Below are positions 30,514 to 36,071 of a stretch of 36,071 bases of DNA, one piece after another; the stretch's first letter is position 1; every line of letters starts with the position of its first letter. Made by a program: the position numbers and the translations under genes. The notes below the pieces were generated by a model. That model saw only the letters and a program-made list of their open reading frames with translations. It did not search any database and was not told the origin of the DNA. Source of the stretch: Terriglobia bacterium (GTDB lineage Bacteria > Acidobacteriota > Terriglobia > Terriglobales > Acidobacteriaceae); assembly GCA_020073215.1 (NCBI GenBank), contig JAIQFO010000050.1, positions 1-36,071 on the forward strand, read 5' to 3'.

Positions 30514-32337
30514 ATGAAATGGCGGCGATGGGTTATCACGGGAGCGTTGCTGGCGCTGGTGCTCGGGACCGGTACTGCGTACTTCCTCACGCGCGAGAAT
30601 GCGCATCCGCGGACGAGCAGCAAGGCCTCCGCCGCGCTAACGCCTCTCGTCGACGTTCGCCCCCTGCCCACCGCCCGCGCCTTGGCCCCGCTGGCCATTA
30701 CGTCTGACGAGCAGACCTTTGCCCAGGAAGCGGAGCGCGTCGCAGACCACGAAGTGGATCTGGCATTCGCTGATGCGCTGCTCCAGGCCAGCGAACTGCG
30801 CCCCGCTCAGGATCCCAAGAATCGAGACCTGTATCTGAAGTTGCAGCAAGCGCAGGCTGTATTAGCTGACGTCCTCTCCCAAAATGATCAACTCAAGGCG
30901 AAAATCGCCAACGCCAAGCCCGCCGAAAAGGACGCTCTCCAGGATCAGCAGGATCTCCTCGAAGCGGAACAGGCGCTGGACGAGGACGAGGTCGAAGACG
31001 CGCAACAGGAATTAATTCGGACCGGAGGCGATCAGGAGACCGCGATCCAGCGTCAGCGCGATCAACACGAAGCCGCGGAGCATGAGTACGACCAGCGCCG
31101 GGCTCAGAACCCTGTGGCGACTGCGCCCGCGGTCGATCTCAATGCCAAGAATCTTTGGGGCCAGGTGCGGGCCTGGATGTGGATGCGAGACAAGCAGGCG
31201 CGCCTGGAAACGGCGCGCAGCCAGGCAGCGGAGATCAGTAGCGATCTGGCCAAACAGCATCAAGCTCTTCAGAGCCGCGTTCACGCACAAAAATCCCAGC
31301 GGGAAGAAACCAAGCAGCACGCGGCGGACCTTCGAGACGCAGGGAAGGCGACGAAAGAAGACACCGCGACCGCCGTCAACTCCCTGAAGCATTTTTCCAC
31401 CGACCAGAAGTTGCTTTCCGGTTACGACAAGCGCATTCAAGACGAATTGGAGTTGCAGCAGATCTACGGCAACTGGCTCGATGTGACGGCGAGCCAGCAG
31501 CGCGGGATTCTGCACCTCGTGCTGCGGTCCGTCCTCTGGATTCTGCTGGTGGCCGTCCTGGTGTATTGCGGGAGCCTCCTGGTCAACCGGGTATATGCCC
31601 ATGCCCCTCCCGACAAGAAGCACCTTCTCACCCTGCGTGGAGTGATCCGATTTAGTTTGCAGGCAGTGGGCGTTCTGCTGATCGCATTCGTGATTCTCGG
31701 GGTGCCTGCCCAGATGCCAACCATCCTCGGATTAGCGGGGGCAGGGCTGACCGTCGCGCTGAAGGACTTTATCGTCGGATTTTTCGGATGGTTCGTGCTG
31801 ATGGGACGGAACGGGATCCGAGTCGGCGATTGGGTGGAGATCAACGGCGTGGTGGGCGAAGTAATCGAGATCGGATTGCTGCGCACGGTGCTGCTCGAAA
31901 CCGGCAACTGGACGGACACGGGGCATCCCACGGGACGCAAGGTCGCGTTCGTAAACAGCTTTGCCATCGAGGGACACTACTTTAATTTTTCGACCGCCGG
32001 GCAGTGGCTGTGGGATGAACTGCAGGTGGTAGTTGGGCAGGGGGAGAATCCCTATCCGCTGGTGGAGGCGATTCAGCATCTGGTGGAGGAAGAGACGCGG
32101 GCGAGTGTTGCACAGGCCGAGCAGGAGTGGCAGAAATCAGCCGGGTATCGGAAGTCGTTGACGGTGTCTCCGGCGATTCATTTGCGACCGACGGCGGCGG
32201 GAGTGGAGATGCAGATCCGGTATATCACGAGCGCCAACGAGCGGTATGTCACGCGCTCAAAGTTATACGAGAAGATCGTGGGACTGCTGCGCGGAGAAGC
32301 AAGACCGCAGGGGACGGTGGCGGTTCCGAAGGCATGA
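30514..32337 (+). CDS. MscS-family mechanosensitive channel with long coiled-coil domain
   Basis: A 607-residue inner-membrane protein. A first hydrophobic segment (about 6-24) is followed by a long, charged, Gln/Glu/Asp-rich helical region (about 65-330), probably coiled coil in the periplasm. Then come helices at about 333-356, 376-396 and the pore helix at about 398-430 ('PTILGLAGAGLTVALKDFIVGFFGWFVLM'). The MscS beta domain follows ('NGIRVGDWVEINGVVGEVIEIGLLRTVLLE') and a C-terminal domain. 'GWFVLMGRNGIRVGDW' is strongly MscS-like. Such channels open under hypo-osmotic tension. The start is ATG 30514; a GTG at 30490 is possible. It converges with the M28 peptidase gene. Confidence 0.88.
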   Translation: MKWRRWVITGALLALVLGTGTAYFLTRENAHPRTSSKASAALTPLVDVRPLPTARALAPLAITSDEQTFAQEAERVADHEVDLAFADALLQASELRPAQDPKNRDLYLKLQQAQAVLADVLSQNDQLKAKIANAKPAEKDALQDQQDLLEAEQALDEDEVEDAQQELIRTGGDQETAIQRQRDQHEAAEHEYDQRRAQNPVATAPAVDLNAKNLWGQVRAWMWMRDKQARLETARSQAAEISSDLAKQHQALQSRVHAQKSQREETKQHAADLRDAGKATKEDTATAVNSLKHFSTDQKLLSGYDKRIQDELELQQIYGNWLDVTASQQRGILHLVLRSVLWILLVAVLVYCGSLLVNRVYAHAPPDKKHLLTLRGVIRFSLQAVGVLLIAFVILGVPAQMPTILGLAGAGLTVALKDFIVGFFGWFVLMGRNGIRVGDWVEINGVVGEVIEIGLLRTVLLETGNWTDTGHPTGRKVAFVNSFAIEGHYFNFSTAGQWLWDELQVVVGQGENPYPLVEAIQHLVEEETRASVAQAEQEWQKSAGYRKSLTVSPAIHLRPTAAGVEMQIRYITSANERYVTRSKLYEKIVGLLRGEARPQGTVAVPKA

Positions 32338-32357
32338 GAGGTCGGCCGGACACGAGG

Positions 32358-33398
32358 CTAGCGCCGGTCGAGCAGGTGGATGGTTTCGAGAATGGTATTG
32401 CCGACGATTTCGAAGCTCTTGGGGCTGAGCTTGTCGATGGTGTCTTGCGGGGAGTGCCAGAAGACGTTGTTGTAGCCGTAGTCGAAGTCAATGAGGTCGG
32501 CGGTGGGGACGCCGCGCGTGTAGAAGGGAATGTGATCGTCTTCGTCGGGGCCCTGGCGGGCGTAGAAGTGCGACTGGTAGCCTCCGCGAACGGCCGCCTC
32601 GTAAATCAGGTCGAGCAGCCACGGCGCGCCCTTGGTGTTGCGGTCAATGTTGAGGTCGGCATCGCCAATCATGTCCATCACCATAAGCGCCTTGATTTTC
32701 TTGAGTGTGCCGTCTTTCTCCCATTTTTCGGCGAGGTGGCGCGTGCCGTAGAGGCTGTCGGTATCGGACCATTGGCGGACGGCTTCTTCGCCGTCGGTCC
32801 AGACGAGCCAAACACTGTAGCCGTCGCGGGTTTTGCCGCGGAGTTGGTTGGCGTATTCGAGCAGGATGGCAGTGGAAGAGCCGCCGTCGTTGGCGCCCAC
32901 GAATCCCGAGTTGCGCAATGGATAGACCGTGTCGTAGTGGCCGAGGATGACGATGATGCCATCTCTTGTGCCGGGAAACTTGGCGATGATGTTGCGCACC
33001 GGGAACTTCCCTTCCACGGTGTCAGCGGTAAAGGCGTCGTCTTCGACTTGATCGCCTTTGAGGTGGTCGAGGATGTAGTGTTCGAGTTTCTTGTGATTCT
33101 CGCTGCCCATATAGCGTGGTCCGAAGGCAGTAACCTCGCGCGCGTACTGGAAGGCGCGTTTCGAATCGATGTGCGGGAGCGGGGTGGAGTCGGGAGGCGC
33201 GGCTTCGGGCGTCGCTGGCGCCGCGGCGGATTCGGATTTTGGGGCCGGACTGGCGGTGGCGCCGGCGGAGGTTCCTCTCGCGCAGCCTACAGCGTTCGCC
33301 AGGGCGATGGTCAGCGGCAAGGCTAGACAAATCCTTAACCACGGGGCGCACAGAGGGGCGCGGGGGAAGGCTCGGCAACTTTCGGGTGCGGTTTTCAT
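32358..33398 (-). CDS. M28-family zinc metallopeptidase, probably lipoprotein
   Basis: A 346-residue exported aminopeptidase-like enzyme. An N-terminal hydrophobic segment ends 'ALANAVGC' (C39), a fair lipobox. An Ala/Pro/Ser linker follows. The catalytic domain has all expected ligands: H154 and D156 ('LGHYDTV'), D171 ('GANDGGSS'), catalytic E204 and ligand E205 ('WTDGEEA'), D246 or its neighbour ('MDMIGDADL') and H315 ('FWHSPQDT'). It resembles the glutaminyl-peptide cyclotransferase-like branch of M28, so cyclotransferase activity is an alternative. The first 20 residues come from one arm of an imperfect inverted repeat (33335-33434), so the true start may be later. It follows tatC by 33 bp. 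Confidence 0.88.
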   Translation of the reverse strand: MKTAPESCRAFPRAPLCAPWLRICLALPLTIALANAVGCARGTSAGATASPAPKSESAAAPATPEAAPPDSTPLPHIDSKRAFQYAREVTAFGPRYMGSENHKKLEHYILDHLKGDQVEDDAFTADTVEGKFPVRNIIAKFPGTRDGIIVILGHYDTVYPLRNSGFVGANDGGSSTAILLEYANQLRGKTRDGYSVWLVWTDGEEAVRQWSDTDSLYGTRHLAEKWEKDGTLKKIKALMVMDMIGDADLNIDRNTKGAPWLLDLIYEAAVRGGYQSHFYARQGPDEDDHIPFYTRGVPTADLIDFDYGYNNVFWHSPQDTIDKLSPKSFEIVGNTILETIHLLDRR

Positions 33399-33434
33399 GG
33401 TTTCCCCTGTGATCCTCCGTGCCCTCTGTGGTTA
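33335..33434. repeat. Imperfect inverted repeat of a CCACAGAGG-type element
   Basis: The left arm at 33335-33368 (TTAACCACGGGGCGCACAGA and on) and the right arm at 33401-33434 (ending GTGCCCTCTGTGGTTA) are partly complementary. The right arm abuts the tatC stop; the left arm is inside the N-terminal codons of the peptidase gene. Similar 'CCACAGAGG' elements are common in such genomes. Confidence 0.6.
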
Positions 33435-34232
33435 GGAGCTCTTCTCCGCGCGCTTCTTACGCTGCTTGGGATGCACGAGCCAGGCAATTCCGATGCTCAG
33501 GACGTACAAGGCCACCATGGGCGCGGCGAAGATGCACATATTCAGAATGTCGGTAGTGGGTGTGATGATGGCCGCGATGATGAAGATGACCAGAATCGAA
33601 TAGCGCAAGTTCCGCCACATCCAGCCAGCGCTGACGATGCCCATGAGCGACAGAAAAAACACCAGAATGGGCATTTCGAAAATCGCGCCCATGCCGACGA
33701 TGATCGTCAAAAACAAAGAGCTGTACTCGGTCAGCGTAATCATGGGCTGAAACTCTTTGCCGTAGCCGATCAGAAACACAAGCGCCGCGGGCAGGACGAG
33801 TTTGTAGCCGAAGTATCCGCCGGCCAGGAACAAGGCTACGGTCGAGACCATGAAGGGCACGACGTAGCGCTTCTCGTTACGGTAAAGGCCAGGCGAAATG
33901 AAGCACCAGATCTGGTAAAGCACGAAGGGCGAGGCGACGAACAAGCCGGCCATGGCTCCCACTTTCAGATACAGATTGAAAGGCTCGGTGGGATTCAGAT
34001 AGACGAGTTTGGCGGAAAGGCCATTGCTGTGGAGCGCGTCCATAATCGGGCGCTGCATGACGTTGTAGATATTTTCGGCATAGCCCCAGCAGGCGAAGAA
34101 GCCGACCACGATGGCGATAATGGAATAAATGATGCGCTTGCGCAGTTCCTCGAGATGATCGAGGAAGCCCATGGTGGGCATCTGTTCCTTGGCGGAATCG
34201 TCGACGGGCGAGGAGGCGGCCGCTTCAGGCAT
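33432..34232 (-). CDS. tatC: Sec-independent protein translocase TatC
   Basis: A 266-residue polytopic inner-membrane protein, the receptor for twin-arginine signal peptides. 'MGFLDHLEELRKRIIYSI' holds the conserved E of the N-terminal cytoplasmic region, 'NPTEPFNLYLKVGAMAGLFVASPFVLYQIWCFISPGLYRNEKR' is the family core, and 'GMGAIFEMPILVFFLSLMGIVS' and 'AAIITPTTDILNMCIFAAPMVALY' are later signatures. Six membrane segments fit. The ATG at 34232 overlaps the stop of the TatA/B gene by 8 bp (ATGCCTGA), so they are translationally coupled. No third Tat gene is here. Confidence 0.97.
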   Translation of the reverse strand: MPEAAASSPVDDSAKEQMPTMGFLDHLEELRKRIIYSIIAIVVGFFACWGYAENIYNVMQRPIMDALHSNGLSAKLVYLNPTEPFNLYLKVGAMAGLFVASPFVLYQIWCFISPGLYRNEKRYVVPFMVSTVALFLAGGYFGYKLVLPAALVFLIGYGKEFQPMITLTEYSSLFLTIIVGMGAIFEMPILVFFLSLMGIVSAGWMWRNLRYSILVIFIIAAIITPTTDILNMCIFAAPMVALYVLSIGIAWLVHPKQRKKRAEKSS

Positions 34233-34632
34233 CGGGCGCTACTTTCGGAGCGGGAGACGGGGCAAGCCCCGTCTCTACAGTAGCGGCACCTTCCGGAGCG
34301 GAGACTTCGGCTTCGGCAGCGGCCTGCGTGGCTTCAGCAGCTTCCAACTTCTCGGCGGGCGGCGGATTGAAGATGCGGTTGGCCAGCGATCCGAGCGGAG
34401 CCTGCATGGGCGGCAGAATCTGCTGGCGGGGACTGCTGCCGCCGGCGTTGACACTGCGATCGATGGAATTGATTTCAGACTCGATCTGCGAGCGGAATTC
34501 ATTGGAAGCGCGCCGGAATTCGTTGAGGAAGCGCGCAACCTGGCGGCCGATCTCCGGCATTTTCTTGGGGCCGAAAAGGATCAGCGCCAGAAAAAACAGA
34601 AAGAGCATCTCGCCGGAGAAGCCGAAATTCAT
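34225..34632 (-). CDS. tatB: Twin-arginine translocase TatA/TatB subunit
   Basis: A 135-residue protein: a short N-terminal membrane helix ('SGEMLFLFFLALILFG', E8), the 'FGPKKMP' hinge, an amphipathic helix 'EIGRQVARFLNEFRRASNEFRSQIESEI' and a long Pro/Ala-rich tail. Glu8 and the Pro of 'GPKK' favour TatB; a TatA role in a minimal TatAC system cannot be excluded. The last 17 or so residues ('VETGLAPSPAPK') are encoded by a copy of the GC palindrome family, so the tail is partly repeat-derived. The start is ATG 34632. Confidence 0.85.
   Translation of the reverse strand: MNFGFSGEMLFLFFLALILFGPKKMPEIGRQVARFLNEFRRASNEFRSQIESEINSIDRSVNAGGSSPRQQILPPMQAPLGSLANRIFNPPPAEKLEAAEATQAAAEAEVSAPEGAATVETGLAPSPAPKVAPDA
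34254..34275. repeat. GC palindrome family, copy 5, inside tatB
   Basis: Arms GAGACGGGGC and GCCCCGTCTC flank AA. Unlike the others it lies inside a coding sequence and contributes the 'ETGLAPS' residues near the TatB C-terminus. Confidence 0.85.
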
Positions 34633-34771
34633 GCCTCTATCATAATGCGTGATGGGTGAAACCGGCCAGTTGTGAAGCGGAAGAAGGAGAAAAGTTCCAA
34701 TGCGGAAACCCCTGCGCGGGGGGAACAGCCACAGCCGGCTGTCCCTCCGTCACGGGGAAAAATTACGGCGG

Positions 34772-35371
34772 CTATTTGAAGGTGTAGCCGATGGAGAGTC
34801 CGTAGCGCGTGACGCGCGGCGAACTGAAGAACTGGTTGTTGTTGACGAGATAGAGTCTGGCCTCGGGGCGAACGAAAAATCCACCTTTGGGATAGAGCTT
34901 GATGCCGGCGCCAAAGTCCCCCATGAAGTGCTTGTCAGACACAAAGTTGGTGCCGTTAAAGCTGCAGTTGGAACAGTAGAAGCGGGTGTCGAGCGCGCCG
35001 ATGCCGCCGCTCAGCTCAAGATACGCGTGGCTCGCGAGCTTGGGCGAGTAAACCGCGTTGAAGTCAAAAAAGATCGGCCGAAACGGAATGGTGGAGTCGC
35101 CGGCGTAATTACCCCGGTTTGCCTTCCAGTAGATTTCGCTGCCGATACCGAGATTATGATAAAAGAGCACGTCTCCGCTAAAGCCGGTATAGGTGCCTCC
35201 GGTGAGTGAAACGGGCTGGTGATTCCCGCTCGCCGCGCTGGCTCCGGGGGCGTCCAGCGTACTGATGCCGAACGCGAGGTCGATTTTCTGAGCCTGCGCC
35301 AGATTCGAGAACGCAGCCAAGGCAGCGCAAGCAAAAGACAAAAGAATGGCACTGCGGAATGTCTGTTTCAA
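34772..35371 (-). CDS. Outer-membrane beta-barrel protein
   Basis: A protein of about 199 residues with a signal peptide ('FRSAILLSFACAALAAFSNLAQAQ') and alternating beta-strands such as 'GTYTGFSGDVLFYHNLGIGSEIYWKANRG', 'HAYLELSGGIGALDT', 'HFMGDFGAGIKLYPKGGFFVRPEARLYLV' and a final 'RYGLSIGYTFK'. This is the OmpA-like/opacity-type small barrel pattern. I place the start at TTG 35371, because GGAGG lies six bases before it; ATG 35389 upstream has no ribosome site and would keep that site inside the gene. Two cysteines ('FYCSNCSF') may form a disulfide or bind metal. Its function is unknown. Confidence 0.78.
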   Translation of the reverse strand: MKQTFRSAILLSFACAALAAFSNLAQAQKIDLAFGISTLDAPGASAASGNHQPVSLTGGTYTGFSGDVLFYHNLGIGSEIYWKANRGNYAGDSTIPFRPIFFDFNAVYSPKLASHAYLELSGGIGALDTRFYCSNCSFNGTNFVSDKHFMGDFGAGIKLYPKGGFFVRPEARLYLVNNNQFFSSPRVTRYGLSIGYTFK

Positions 35372-35565
35372 GCGAAACCTCCAGTGCATTATTGGGTTTA
35401 ATAGCTTTGGATGCAGGGCGCGGGTGCGAAGCTGCCGGCTGAAACGAGATTTACAAGAATTTACCGGCATCGACAGTCCATGTACACATGGCCCTCGCGA
35501 CCGCCTGTCATTCGTTACAACCTCCTAACTATAAACCCGCAATAGGAAGTAAAGTTGCGCGCGTG

Positions 35566-36071
35566 CTAGTAAGCCAGCAGGATACGGAGATCGCGAAGAT
35601 TATTTCCGGTCGGACCGGTGACGATGGTGTCGCCCAGCGCGTCGAAAACAGGATACGCGTTGAAAGTGGAGAGCGCGTGCCGCACGGCTCGACCGCCGGC
35701 GGAATCCCCGGCCTGATCGCCAACTCGATTGCCCATTCGATCGTCAACTCGAAGAACGGTGCTGCCGTCGACTACGGCGCCAGCGGCAGGACTGTTCCCG
35801 TCGATGCCGTCGGTGCCGGCGCTCAGCACGGTAATGTCTTGTCCTGATATTTGTTCAGCACAGGCAAGGGCGAACTGCTGGTTGCGTCCGCCGGTGCCAC
35901 CGTTGCGAACGGTCACGGTCACCTCGCCACCGGAGATCAAACAGACGCGCGATACATTGCGGCGCAGTTCCCGCAGACGGTTAAGCAAGTAGTCCGCGGC
36001 TTTCTCGTAGGGCCAGTCGTCGCAGGAGTTATCGACTTCGACGGCAAAACCGGCGTGGGTCGCGCCGGCGG
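35566..36071 (-). CDS. Glycerate 2-kinase (MOFRL family), C-terminal part
   Basis: The gene enters from the right edge; 167 residues are visible, ending 'GNNLRDLRILLAY'. The visible part is the MOFRL domain: 'LISGGEVTVTVRNGGTGGRNQQFALACA', 'ITVLSAGTDGIDGNSPAAGAVVDG', 'FDALGDTIVTGPTGNNLRDLRI'. In front of it lies 'EVDNSCDDWPYEKAADYLLNRLRELRR', typical of the family. The reaction is phosphorylation of D-glycerate to 2-phosphoglycerate, by family. It is a partial gene because of the window edge, not broken as far as seen. The 35372-35565 gap to its downstream neighbour holds nothing I can name. Confidence 0.9.
   Translation of the reverse strand, partial: AGATHAGFAVEVDNSCDDWPYEKAADYLLNRLRELRRNVSRVCLISGGEVTVTVRNGGTGGRNQQFALACAEQISGQDITVLSAGTDGIDGNSPAAGAVVDGSTVLRVDDRMGNRVGDQAGDSAGGRAVRHALSTFNAYPVFDALGDTIVTGPTGNNLRDLRILLAY

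Noticed and set aside
32127..33326. A 399-codon open frame on the plus strand opposite the M28 peptidase gene
   Set aside because: It is antisense to a gene with a complete set of metal ligands. Its Val/Gly/Glu-rich composition is the reverse-complement shadow.

Overview
The window reads as chromosome from a GC-rich Acidobacteriota bacterium (Terriglobia or Koribacter-like; inferred). The grounds are a 1,095-residue Oar-like TonB-dependent receptor with an N-terminal carboxypeptidase-regulatory-like domain, a secreted protein of the 'KTNGTQCGSPAL' type that I associate with this phylum, a FecR-like secreted protein, several small secreted NTF2-like proteins, and many short palindromic repeats between and inside genes. 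No rRNA, tRNA or CRISPR array was found.

Layout. 1-1416 is a mobile edge: the 5' part of an IS1182-like transposase running off the window, then a tyrosine recombinase. 1503-5136 holds a FecR-like protein, the tRNA methylthiotransferase MtaB, an orphan receiver-only response regulator, a zinc-ribbon protein and ribosomal protein S21. 5235-11137 (all minus strand) is an outer-membrane receptor followed by LemA and TPM-domain proteins, with a nucleotidyltransferase-fold gene set between those two and bracketed by two copies of one inverted repeat. 11275-15860 has a methyltransferase, a PLP decarboxylase, a gamma carbonic anhydrase, a ferredoxin with a striking upstream array of CRP/FNR-like dyads, and a membrane-anchored methyltransferase. 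16037-20797 (plus) contains hisS and aspS around two secreted proteins. 20864-28800 (minus, apart from one NTF2-like gene) has a duplicated-module Calx-beta protein, a PilZ protein, a zinc-finger protein with a terminator hairpin in its leader, cmk, a winged-helix-like protein and mutL. 28911-36071 has a ketopantoate-reductase-family gene, a DUF4440-like protein, a large MscS channel, an M28 peptidase, tatC and tatB, an outer-membrane barrel and the end of a glycerate 2-kinase.

Most genes are housekeeping (translation, mismatch repair, protein export, nucleotide metabolism) or cell-envelope functions. The clear functional unit is tatB-tatC (8-bp overlap) with an exported peptidase gene next in line.

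The most interesting material is the layer of repeats and single-gene oddities. Five copies of one GC-rich palindrome recur, one of them encoding part of TatB. Two unrelated repeats have been absorbed into mtaB, and a repeat supplies the stop codon of the carbonic anhydrase. Three dyads spaced 21-22 bp apart precede the ferredoxin gene. A bacterial zinc finger has exactly the C-x9-C-x10-C-x2-H spacing of plant WRC domains. A secreted protein is built from two copies of an unnamed module plus Calx-beta. I do not see a clear multi-gene defence or biosynthetic system.
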